NCBI RefSeq assembly: GCF_011927905.1
Contig: NZ_JAATJL010000001.1
Span: 1,860,001 to 1,924,000 of the forward strand
DNA: 64,000 nucleotides
DNA from: Arthrobacter pigmenti
GTDB taxonomy: Bacteria > Actinomycetota > Actinomycetes > Actinomycetales > Micrococcaceae
Reading direction: 5' to 3'
Shown here: piece by piece, positions 28,128 to 35,575 of the stretch
Layout of the letters: each line of letters begins with the position of its first letter
Numbering within the stretch: position 1 is the first letter of the stretch
The notes under the pieces: generated by a model
Database searches by the model: none
Told to the model about the DNA's origin: nothing
The model's input: only the letters and a program-made list of their open reading frames with translations
Program-made: the position numbers and the translations under genes

Positions 28128-28292
28128 TTGTCGACTGCAGGATTCGGGATGGTCTTTGCCATCCTTGCGTACATCATTCCGTTGATGTTGGCGGCCGTAC
28201 TCCTTTACTACGTCATTCGCCTTGGAGTGAAGCACGGGATGCGCTCGTACTTCGCTGAGGTCAAGCGTCCTCCCAATTCAGGGAGTGACTGA
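28128..28292 (+). CDS. Small single-span membrane protein, 54 residues
   Basis: A short gene read directly: TTG 28128 preceded by GGGGGA at five bases; the stop TGA is at 28290-28292. The protein begins STAGFGMVFAILAYIIPLM and has one long hydrophobic helix (about residues 6-31), then a basic, Arg/Lys-rich tail (RLGVKHGMRSYFAEVKRPP). It would sit in the membrane with the tail in the cytosol. The strong ribosome site, one clean helix and a positive-inside tail support it being real. Small proteins of this shape are common in Micrococcaceae; the function is unknown. An internal ATG at 28149 is an alternative start. Confidence 0.65.
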   Translation: MSTAGFGMVFAILAYIIPLMLAAVLLYYVIRLGVKHGMRSYFAEVKRPPNSGSD

Positions 28293-28304
28293 AAGCCTGC
28301 GCCG

Positions 28305-29041
28305 TCATCGGAGCAGGGCCGCGCTGACCCAGTCCACGGCTTGCGTGACGGCTTCGCGGGACTCTGCAGTGTGATCGAGCATGTCGAACCCATGTTGCCC
28401 CTCGGGCACGTCAATCACTTCCAGGCTTGCACTGGACTCGCGTGCCCTGCTCACGAAGGCATCGACTGTGGCTTCAACATGCGGGCGCTCCCGGCCAACC
28501 CGTGTAGGAGGATGGGAAGCTTGCCGCTCGCCGACACTGCTTCGGCGGGATTGAACCTGTCGTTGATGTCCCGGTCAGCCGTTGGTCCAACAGGTGCCAG
28601 TAACGGATAGGTCAGCGCGACACAGCGGAGCCACTCTGGCGGCTCCCGCAGCCAGTCAGCGCTCAGCAGACCGCCGCCCGAGAAGAACCACAACGCAATA
28701 CCTTGGGGATCAACGCCTGGGAGAGCACGGACTTGATCGACCGCAGCAATAACATCGTCCGCAGCCGCTGGGTAGTGCGCGACCGAGTGAAGTCGATGAT
28801 CTACAGTGACACCAACTACCCCGCTGGCCGTCGCCAACGAGCCGTAGCCAATATAAACCGGCCAGTCCCGCGGAGTGGGCAACAGATCAGGAGGAACAGG
28901 GCCTCCGTGAATGAACACGATCGCCGGCAGCAGTTCATCGCTGCTCGCAGCGGGCCGGTAGATGTCCATGGCGCCGATTCGTTCCCTTGGGACACTTGCG
29001 TGAGTAATAACGAACGGCTGCAGGAATGCGGGATCGGCCAT
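28305..29041 (-). pseudogene. Alpha/beta-hydrolase (esterase) gene with a frameshift
   Basis: The first frame (28451-29041) encodes an esterase or dienelactone-hydrolase-like start: ATG 29041, FIHGGPVPPDLL as oxyanion loop, VTVDHRLHSVAHYPAAADD, and LWFFSGGG as the nucleophile elbow. Near 28498 the frame is lost at KLPILL. The missing C-terminus is intact in another frame: RVGRERPHVEATVDAFV, then VIDVPEGQHGFDML with the catalytic His, ending WVSAALLR before TGA at 28305-28307. One base is missing at the junction. Restored, the protein is about 244 residues and complete. So this is either a recent pseudogene or a base-calling error. Confidence 0.85.
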
Positions 29042-29150
29042 ATGTCATTCAATCAGATGGATCCTGCAGCAACCTGCAGCTCCTTCCTCCGATGCCACAC
29101 AGGGCTGACCTGAGCACAATCGTCTGCGGACGATCATCGACTCCCCCTTC

Positions 29151-30284
29151 TCACGGGTGCAGGAGGACTTTGGTGTATCCGTCTTCGCGTTTGTCGAACT
29201 TTGCGTAGGCATCAACTGCTTCGTCGAGGGAGACTTCGTGGGAGACGATCCAGGATGGCTTGGACTTGCCTCGGATGATGAGATCGCGTAGTTCTCGGTT
29301 GTACTTCTTCACCGGGCACTGCCCTCCCATCAGGCTGATGCCCTTGGTGAAAACTTCGCCGTAGTTGAACGCTACACGCCCTTCCTTGGCCAACTCATTC
29401 GTGGCGCCGGGATCTTCTGGAACATAGACCCCGACAACCCCGATATGCCCGGTGGCGCGGACAACTTTCACGAGATTATCGAGAACCATTTCCGGATGTT
29501 CCTCACCGGTGTGATCGTGCGCCTGGTACCCAACGGCTTCGATCCCGCAGTCGGCCCCGAACCCGTCGGTTCCTTCCATGATCGCCTCGGTCGGATCCAT
29601 GTCGGCGAAGTTGATGGGTGTTGCGCCGATCTCCTCGGCAAGGGCAAGCCTGTCAGGCTCCTTGTCCACAATAAAGACCTGTGAAGCGCCCTTAATGAAG
29701 GCACTATGGGCTGCCATTAGGCCAACCGGGCCGGCACCAAAGACCGCCACGGACTTCCCGGGAGCGACCATAGCCATTTCAGCGCCGTGATACCCGGTCG
29801 GGAAGATGTCCGAGAGCATTGTGAAGTCAGATTCATTTTCCTTACCCTCGGGAAGTTTCAGGAGATTGAAGTCAGCCCACGGTACGCGCAGCAGCTCGGC
29901 CTGGCCGCCCCAGTATGGGCCCATCATCGGGTAGCCGTACCCGGCACCCGGCTGGCCCGAAGGGTTAGCGCGCAGGCAGGCGGAGGTGTACCCGTTGTTG
30001 CAGTTGCGGCAGGTGCCGCAGGCCAGATTGAAGGGCACGGACACCCGGTCGCCGACGCTGATGCGGTCCACTCCGGGCCCGACCTCCTCCACGATTCCCA
30101 TGTTCTCGTGGCCTAAGACCATACCGGCGTCCAGATTCGCCCGACCTTCATAGGGGTGTAGGTCCGAACCACAGATGTTGGCGGTGGTGATGCGGATGAC
30201 TGCATCGAGGGGCCCCTCGATCTTCGGGTCGGCGACGTTCTCGACGCTGAGTTCGTAGGGAGCTTTGAATACTACTGCTTTCAT
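29151..30284 (-). CDS. fdhA: Zinc-dependent alcohol dehydrogenase, glutathione-independent formaldehyde dehydrogenase type
   Basis: A 377-residue cytosolic MDR-family enzyme. Catalytic zinc site: NICGSDLHPYEG (Cys38 region) and GHENMGIVEEVG. The structural zinc loop CGTCRNCNNGYTSAC contains four Cys. The NAD-binding motif is VFGAGPVGLMAA, followed by VDKEPDRLALA. Length and the long insert before the Rossmann domain (GYGYPMMGPYWGGQAELLRVPWADFN) match the FdhA group, which oxidises formaldehyde without glutathione, though many relatives are general aldehyde/alcohol dehydrogenases. Gene symbol by similarity only. Transcribed alone or with the downstream hydrolase remnant. Confidence 0.88.
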   Translation of the reverse strand: MKAVVFKAPYELSVENVADPKIEGPLDAVIRITTANICGSDLHPYEGRANLDAGMVLGHENMGIVEEVGPGVDRISVGDRVSVPFNLACGTCRNCNNGYTSACLRANPSGQPGAGYGYPMMGPYWGGQAELLRVPWADFNLLKLPEGKENESDFTMLSDIFPTGYHGAEMAMVAPGKSVAVFGAGPVGLMAAHSAFIKGASQVFIVDKEPDRLALAEEIGATPINFADMDPTEAIMEGTDGFGADCGIEAVGYQAHDHTGEEHPEMVLDNLVKVVRATGHIGVVGVYVPEDPGATNELAKEGRVAFNYGEVFTKGISLMGGQCPVKKYNRELRDLIIRGKSKPSWIVSHEVSLDEAVDAYAKFDKREDGYTKVLLHP

Positions 30285-30366
30285 TGCTTAATCTCTTTCT
30301 CTTCGTGAACTGTCGTCCCCATCTGGGCGGGCTGTCACCGGTTGTGGCAGCCCCAACCATGACTAT

Positions 30367-30414
30367 TTGTTGTTAGTTAATAGTTCTGCGTTGTTGTTAG
30401 TTAGTAGTTCTGCG
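30367..30414. repeat. 24-base tandem duplication at the end of a hydrolase gene
   Basis: Two adjacent 24-base copies (30367-30390 and 30391-30414) differ at a single base (a/g, position 14). The right-hand copy contains the final codons (Arg-Thr-Thr-Asn) and TAA stop of the hydrolase gene ending at 30397; the left-hand copy is a second, untranslated version of that gene end. It looks like a slipped-strand duplication. Confidence 0.85.
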
Positions 30415-31650
30415 GCGCAGGATGTGCACTGCAGCTGCAGTCAGCAGTGCAAGCCCAGCGACACCAAACAGAACGGCGCTGGAACGATCCGTCCCTTCCG
30501 TGCCAGCCGCTCCGGATACACCGGTATCGGCGCCACCGACGGGCATCTGCCCCATCTGCGATGACCCAAAATTCCGATCATTCAGCCAGGTCGAAACCTC
30601 GTTAGAGAACTCGTCCTTGGTGTTGTGCAGTGTCACCGCGTGGCCGGTAGCCGGAATGGTCACCGAGGTGAGGTCCTGGACCCCGGTCAGCAGTGCCGCC
30701 TGATCCTCGGCCTGAATCGGGTAGATGGCATCGTCCCCACCGATCAATACCAAAGTAGGAACGGTGATTGAGGCGACGTTAGCTTTGTTCGCATCCACCG
30801 CCCCCATGTAGGACATGATGTCCCCGCAAGGATCAAGGTTGCGCATGCTCGCGGTCGTCTCGATAACGGCCGGGTCGGCATTATCAGTGAAGAAATGCGC
30901 CATGATGAACTGCTCGGGAGTGGCCGCACCGAAGTAGACGTACCCGGGCGCCCCGCCTTCGGATGGTCCGCCGCCGGCCTGGCATTCGGCGGTGGCTGTC
31001 TGCATGGCCTGCATCGCTGCAGGAGAGACGGTGGTATCTGAGTAGGACAAAACCATCAGCCCGTCGACATTGCCGAAGCTGTATGCGGTTGCCTGGGCGA
31101 TGATCCCGCCAACGGAATGACCTGCGATGACCACCTGATCGAATGCCGGGATGCTGCGGGTACCGTCCCCCATCCCGTACTGGCCGCCACGCAGCTGATC
31201 GACGATCTGGTGCGCAATATCGGCGCGGGAACCGAAGCAGATTCCCATGCCGGCCGGCTTATCGGAGGAGTCATACCCCAGACGGTCGATCGTGACGGTG
31301 ACGTTACCGGCTGCGGCCTGCTTCTGCGCGAAGTTGTAGTCCGGCTGGGCATTGTAGTTGGTGAAAAACTCGCCGTAGCTCAGCCCGTGCAAGAACAAAG
31401 TCACAGACGACGGGTTCTCCAGGGCTTCCTGCGGGCCCGTGATGTGACCACGGACCGTGTAGGTCTGACCATCCGCCTCACAGGCGATCTTGCTGTTATT
31501 GACGTTTTGAACGGTGAAACTCACCGCATGCTGGACCGTCGCAGCTGAACCATCCCCGCCGGCACCGGCCGCAACAACCGGTCCAACACCGAGCAAAAGC
31601 AAGGGAAACAAGAAAAGAGTCGATAGAGCAAACTTGAATCGAGTGAACAT
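30397..31650 (-). CDS. Secreted alpha/beta hydrolase with C-terminal anchor
   Basis: A 417-residue exported protein. A signal peptide (FALSTLFLFPLLLLGVGPVVAAG) is followed by an alpha/beta-hydrolase domain: LFLHGLSYGEFF (oxyanion HG), IAGHSVGGIIAQ (nucleophile Ser in GHSVG), LVLIGGDDAIYP (acid) and IPATGHAVTLHN (His). The catalytic triad looks intact. The tail is PVGGADTGVSG, a hydrophobic helix (SAVLFGVAGLALLTAAAV) and RRRTTN, the layout of a sortase sorting signal though without LPxTG. The same P-x-GGADTG tail occurs in the CHRD protein at 51486 next to a sortase. ATG 31650 follows GAGAGG. Probable wall-anchored esterase or lipase; substrate unknown. Confidence 0.88.
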   Translation of the reverse strand: MFTRFKFALSTLFLFPLLLLGVGPVVAAGAGGDGSAATVQHAVSFTVQNVNNSKIACEADGQTYTVRGHITGPQEALENPSSVTLFLHGLSYGEFFTNYNAQPDYNFAQKQAAAGNVTVTIDRLGYDSSDKPAGMGICFGSRADIAHQIVDQLRGGQYGMGDGTRSIPAFDQVVIAGHSVGGIIAQATAYSFGNVDGLMVLSYSDTTVSPAAMQAMQTATAECQAGGGPSEGGAPGYVYFGAATPEQFIMAHFFTDNADPAVIETTASMRNLDPCGDIMSYMGAVDANKANVASITVPTLVLIGGDDAIYPIQAEDQAALLTGVQDLTSVTIPATGHAVTLHNTKDEFSNEVSTWLNDRNFGSSQMGQMPVGGADTGVSGAAGTEGTDRSSAVLFGVAGLALLTAAAVHILRRRTTN

Positions 31651-31781
31651 GACAACCTCTCAATGGGAGCCGCCAAGAGTCAGGCATCTACACTTCATAT
31701 CCCTGATTGGCACGCCGCAGAATATGACCGGACAACATCGTCAGCGGACTCCTCAGCGCCTTCAACAAGAAGACTGTAAGC

Positions 31782-32414
31782 ATGCTGATCAAAGTTAATC
31801 TAGAGCGGTTCCCGGCACTCCTTCCGAGCGTTCACCCATTTGGCTTACTCCCACAAGGGAATCTTGCAGATATAGTCCGGCAAATTTCTGCATGGCCCTT
31901 GCAGCAACTCGCCCATTACGGCGATGCTCGATGGGTGAAGGACAACGTAATCATTAGACGGGCGCAGCCAGAAGACTCCGCGGAGTTGGCCGCTCTGAAG
32001 GAAGCGTGGGCTGCGCTGTCCCACCCGGTATCTGAGTCTGAGCGGAACGAGTTCATTGCAGATCTCTCAAACTGAATAGGTTCGCAAGGGCAGGCGCTGA
32101 TGTGCCGTGTAGCGGAGGTCGATAGCCGACTTGTCGGAATGGCGTGGCTTGTGATTTTCGAACGGGTCCCCGATATTCACGATCGACATCGTCTGACAGG
32201 TGACATTCAGAGTGTGTTTGTGCGTCCAGAACACAGGAGGCGAGGGATCGGAGCCGCCCTCGTCCGATCATTGGTCGACGTAGCTGACGAGCGAGGGGTT
32301 CCACGAGTGACCGTGAGCGCAAACGCCTCTGCCGCGTCGATGTATGAAGCAGAGGGATTCGCTCCTGCACCCTATCTCTTCGAACGTCGAGCAGGGAGGC
32401 CGGCCCGCTCATAG
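31782..32414 (+). pseudogene. GNAT acetyltransferase gene with an in-frame TGA
   Basis: One continuous frame encodes a GNAT-family N-acetyltransferase, but TGA at 32073-32075 interrupts it after FIADLSN, where Trp (TGG) is expected. The same frame goes on with CRVAEVDSRLVGMAWLV, the acetyl-CoA-binding VFVRPEHRRRGIGAALV (motif A) and SANASAASMYEAEGF (motif B). The true start may be GTG near 31935 (VKDNVIIRRAQPEDS), since the first 50 residues do not look like GNAT. A single G-to-A change explains the stop. The downstream half alone, from an ATG at 32100, would keep the CoA-binding core, so residual expression is possible. Could also be a base-calling error. Confidence 0.85.
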
Positions 32415-32444
32415 TTGCCTTAGCTGCGGGCGCGCGCCTGCCGC

Positions 32445-33101
32445 CTAAGCCTCACGCCGCCGTCGTACCCGCCGCACAACCAGCCAGATAATGAGGGCCG
32501 CGATCGCCCCGTAGAGGACGATGTCAAAGTACTGCGAATATTGATCCACCAGGTGATATTGCGTGCCAAGGAAGTAGCCGAGCCCGATGAGCAGCGCATT
32601 CCATACAGCGCTACCAGCTGCGGTAAAGATGCTGAACGTCACCAGCGGCATGTGCTCCGCACCGGCGGGCAGCGAAATCAGGCTTCGCACGCCAGGAATC
32701 AGCCGCCCAAAAAACACGGCAGACCGGCCATGCCTGTGGAACCACCCGGCCGCGCGCTCGAAGTCCTCGCGGTCAACCAGCGGCAGCTTCGACAGCCCCC
32801 GCACCACGCGCTCCTCCCCCAGCTTCGCGCCGAGGAAATAGAGCACCAGCGCACCGGCATAACTGCCGATCGTCGCGATGACAAAAACCAGCACCGCGTT
32901 CATCTGCCCCTGTTGCGACAGGAACCCGGCCAGCGGGAGGACAACCTCGCTCGGAATCGGCGGGAACACCGTCTCGAGGAGCACCAGGAAACCTACGCCG
33001 ATCTCCCCCAGCGCGGTCATCACGTCCGAAATCATGCCGGTGAGCCCGCCCTGGCTCGGCCCTCCGCCCGAGTTCTGCGCCCCTAAGACTCCGCCGATCA
33101 C
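32445..33101 (-). CDS. DedA-family membrane protein
   Basis: A 218-residue integral membrane protein. ETVFPPIPSEVVLPLAGFL is the family's first re-entrant motif, and FFGRLIPGVRSLISLPAG is the conserved second motif with its Arg residues; four to five hydrophobic segments are present. Members flip or scavenge lipid carriers such as undecaprenyl phosphate or phosphatidylethanolamine. The GTG start at 33101 overlaps the previous stop by four bases. Being in one operon with an LCP enzyme and a surface protein fits a role in recycling the lipid carrier used for wall polymer attachment, which is inference. Confidence 0.92.
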   Translation of the reverse strand: MIGGVLGAQNSGGGPSQGGLTGMISDVMTALGEIGVGFLVLLETVFPPIPSEVVLPLAGFLSQQGQMNAVLVFVIATIGSYAGALVLYFLGAKLGEERVVRGLSKLPLVDREDFERAAGWFHRHGRSAVFFGRLIPGVRSLISLPAGAEHMPLVTFSIFTAAGSAVWNALLIGLGYFLGTQYHLVDQYSQYFDIVLYGAIAALIIWLVVRRVRRRREA

Positions 33102-33829
33102 GTGCGGGCGCCGCCACGCAGCTTGGTGTAATACAAAATTCCGAGGCCCACTAGCGCCAGGATGACCAAGACGCGGGTGACCGGGTGCTCGCCGATGGAG
33201 ATGTCCTCGGTGTCAGCGCTCGCTTCCGCTTCGACGGTAGACGGGCTTGGGCTCGGTGTCGCCGCTGGGGTGGACGACGGCGAGGCGCTCGCAGCCGTGG
33301 CAGTTGGCGTTGGCTCCGGCTCTTCCGAAGGTGAGGGCTCTTCCGATGGTTCCTCGGTGGGCTCTTCCTCCGGTGCAGTGAGGTCAACAATCAACCCGGT
33401 TGCCGGATCCCAGCGGAAGTTCGTGTAGGTGAATGTAGCCGGATCGATCAGGTTTCCTGTACCCGGCTCAATCAGCAAGCCGGTGTTTGGCTCGATCAGG
33501 TAACCCGTCCCCGGATCGATCGTGAACCCTGTAACGGGATCCACCGCAGGTCCCACTGGCTGCTGCGGTTGGGCTGGCGGAGGAGGCGGCTGTACCGGTT
33601 GAGGTGCTGGCTGGACCGGTGTGGGCTCCGAGGGAGGCGGTTCTTCAGTTGGAACAGGTTGAGTCGGTTCTGGCTCAGGTTCCGGCCCGGGCGATGGTGG
33701 TGCCGGATCTGTGGGCTGCACCGGCAGCACGGGCGGAATTGTGACGACCGGCCCCGCGTATGCAGGTGCGCTGACCGCACCCAACAGCAACGCGGCAGCA
33801 AACAGTGCCCCAACAATGCGCTTCATCAT
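33098..33829 (-). CDS. Proline-rich surface protein with DPxTG octapeptide repeats
   Basis: About 243 residues, start at ATG 33829 (an earlier in-frame ATG lies at 33850). A signal peptide (RIVGALFAAALLLGAVSAPAYA) is followed by a Pro/Glu-rich segment, then at least four eight-residue repeats of form (I/V)(D/E)PxTGxL (coded at 33425-33544), a diverged copy WDPATGLI, a Ser/Thr/Glu/Pro stalk, and a C-terminal hydrophobic helix (VTRVLVILALVGLGILYY) with a basic tail. Low-complexity stalk plus anchor indicates a protein that spans the wall. Starts four bases after the LCP gene and overlaps the DedA gene. No enzymatic domain seen. Confidence 0.85.
   Translation of the reverse strand: MMKRIVGALFAAALLLGAVSAPAYAGPVVTIPPVLPVQPTDPAPPSPGPEPEPEPTQPVPTEEPPPSEPTPVQPAPQPVQPPPPPAQPQQPVGPAVDPVTGFTIDPGTGYLIEPNTGLLIEPGTGNLIDPATFTYTNFRWDPATGLIVDLTAPEEEPTEEPSEEPSPSEEPEPTPTATAASASPSSTPAATPSPSPSTVEAEASADTEDISIGEHPVTRVLVILALVGLGILYYTKLRGGART
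33425..33544 (-). repeat. Tandem 24-base (8-residue) repeats in surface protein gene
   Basis: Five consecutive units encode VDPVTGFT, IDPGTGYL, IEPNTGLL, IEPGTGNL and IDPATFTY. The protein consensus is clear, although the DNA copies have diverged, so this is an old functional repeat rather than recent slippage. Confidence 0.85.
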
Positions 33830-33833
33830 GTCC

Positions 33834-34889
33834 TTACGCTCCCTGTCCACTCAGATTAGCGGTTTCCAGGTAGTCCCCGAGCGTTCCTTCATCCAGTGCG
33901 GCGGCAATCTCGGCGATGGCGGCTTCGTCCTTCACCACGATCGACTGCCCGTCCGGGGAGGTTCCCACGCCGAGGTTCGGGAGCGTGAAGAACTTGACGT
34001 CATCGGTGCGGACGTTGCGCAGGCTGAAGGCAAGTGATCCGACGGCAGCGGCATCGAACTGCTCGTCGACACTCAGGTACGGGGAAATCTCATTGACAAT
34101 GCGGCTAACCTTTGCGGGATTGGTGAGTGTGCTGCCGCTCAGGAACTCCGACATCACTGCCTTGATGTATAGCTGCTGGTTGCGCACGCGCTGGTAGTCG
34201 CCGTCTGCGAAGGCGTACCGCTCGCGGACAAACTTCAGTGCGGATTCGCCGTCGAGCGTGATGGGGCCCTGTTCGAAGAACTCGCCGTTGACGCCCTCGG
34301 ACTGGAAGGCGATGGGGTTGTCCACGGTCACGCCGCCCAGCGCGTCGGTCAGTCCCTTGAAACCTTCGAAGTCAACGATCACCACGTGGTCGATTGGTGC
34401 ATCGAACATGCCCTCGACCGTCTGCACCACCAGCGGCACTCCACCGAAGGACATCGCAGCGTTGATCTTGTGCATGCCGTACCCGGGGATTTCCGTCCAG
34501 GTGTCGCGCATGATCGACATGACGTAGATGTTCGCGCGGTCCTTCGGGATGTGCATGAGCATCATCGTGTCCGAGCGCGAACCCTCCGGTGTTTCTGGAA
34601 GGTTGGACTCTCCGGCGGTTTCCGCCGCACGCGCGTCGCTTCCCATGAGCAGGATGTTCATGGCGCCCTCCGCCGCCGCCGGCCGGGTGGGCCTCGTCGA
34701 ATCCTCCGGGAAGGCAGACTCGATGGTGGTGGTGCGCGAGTTGAAGGCCGTCGCGAGGCTGAAGGCGTAGCCCGCAACCACAACGGCAACCGCAACCAGC
34801 AGCGCAAGAAGCACCAGGAGAGTGTTGCGAACCGGGTGCCGTTTTTTGGTTGGGTGCTGCGGGGCGTCGTAGTAGTCCTGCGTAGTCAA
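33834..34889 (-). CDS. LytR-CpsA-Psr (LCP) family glycopolymer ligase
   Basis: A 351-residue membrane-anchored protein with one N-terminal span (about 22-44) and an extracellular LCP domain: MNILLMGSDAR, RSDTMMLMHIPKDRANIYVMSIMRDTW with the conserved Arg/Asp pair, GMHKINAAMSFGG, VDFEGFKGLTDALGGV and FVRERYAFADGDYQRVRNQQ. LCP enzymes transfer undecaprenyl-linked wall polymers onto peptidoglycan. It could be the attachment enzyme for the polymer made by the 1-27 kb locus, although it lies outside it. First gene of an operon with the repeat protein and DedA. Confidence 0.95.
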   Translation of the reverse strand: MTTQDYYDAPQHPTKKRHPVRNTLLVLLALLVAVAVVVAGYAFSLATAFNSRTTTIESAFPEDSTRPTRPAAAEGAMNILLMGSDARAAETAGESNLPETPEGSRSDTMMLMHIPKDRANIYVMSIMRDTWTEIPGYGMHKINAAMSFGGVPLVVQTVEGMFDAPIDHVVIVDFEGFKGLTDALGGVTVDNPIAFQSEGVNGEFFEQGPITLDGESALKFVRERYAFADGDYQRVRNQQLYIKAVMSEFLSGSTLTNPAKVSRIVNEISPYLSVDEQFDAAAVGSLAFSLRNVRTDDVKFFTLPNLGVGTSPDGQSIVVKDEAAIAEIAAALDEGTLGDYLETANLSGQGA

Positions 34890-34975
34890 GCGAAAGGCTC
34901 CCCTGCCGAGAATCAGTAACCCTTCATGCTAACGGCGTCAGGTGGGAATCCGCTGAATGTCCGCTGAGTGCTGCT

Positions 34976-35500
34976 TCAGTCGGAGGAGCGGTGAAGCACG
35001 AAGATCCCGCCATACGCTGGCTGGTCCTTACGTTCCTTGTCGCTTTCCGTGTACTCCCGGAGGATCCGGTGAATGCGCTCGTTCAACTCCTCGGCATCCT
35101 CTTCCGAAAGGTGCAGCATGAATCGTGAAAGCCCGGCGAGCGCATTTGGACCCGCTTCCCGGAGCTCCTGCTGGAACGCCTCGACCGGTGCGAGCGGCCC
35201 CTCCGGCCCCGCCTGGTCCAGCGCGGTGTCGAGGGTCCAGGACCGCCCGGTGGACCGGTACGGTTTCTCTAGCGCGCCACTCTCCCCCGTCCGCACCTCG
35301 ACCGGTTCCAGGAATCCGGAGGCGAGCAGTTGGCGTATGTGGTAGAGAACCGTCCCCGGATCCTGATCCAACCGGTCCGCGAGCTGCTTATTGGTGAGCT
35401 CATGGAGTCCGCACAGCCGGATGATGCGCAATCGGAGCGGATGCGCCAGCGCCTTGATCTCGCGGGCGCTGGCGGCTGGGTGCTTTTTCTGCCGGTCCAT
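34976..35500 (-). CDS. ArsR-type winged-helix transcriptional regulator
   Basis: A 174-residue protein with start at ATG 35500 preceded by AGGATTG. The N-terminal HTH is IKALAHPLRLRIIRLCG...LTNKQLADRLDQDPGTVLYHIRQLLASGFLEPV, the HTH_20/ArsR form without the metal-binding Cys motif. The C-terminal region is helical (FQQELREAGPNALAGLSRFMLHL) and may bind a ligand. It is divergent from an MFS transporter gene with 75 bases between them, so it most likely represses that transporter and itself. Confidence 0.9.
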   Translation of the reverse strand: MDRQKKHPAASAREIKALAHPLRLRIIRLCGLHELTNKQLADRLDQDPGTVLYHIRQLLASGFLEPVEVRTGESGALEKPYRSTGRSWTLDTALDQAGPEGPLAPVEAFQQELREAGPNALAGLSRFMLHLSEEDAEELNERIHRILREYTESDKERKDQPAYGGIFVLHRSSD

Positions 35501-35575
35501 GATGTCAATCCTACGTTCAATTGAGGTTTTTACAATCACCTTGAACTTTCTCAATCAATGTGGGATTGTTCACAC
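35501..35575. promoter_or_regulatory. Divergent regulator/transporter promoter region with candidate operator
   Basis: Two symmetric elements are visible: the perfect palindrome TCAATTGA at 35517-35524, and TTGA-N6-TCAA... read as TTGAACTTTCTCAA at 35541-35554. Both carry the same half-site and are spaced about two helical turns apart, as expected for a dimeric ArsR-type regulator. Proposed from symmetry and location only. Confidence 0.4.

Noticed and set aside
32073..32075. TGA in the GNAT gene as a selenocysteine codon
   Set aside because: The expected residue is Trp, the family has no Sec members known to me, and no SECIS-like hairpin is obvious after it.
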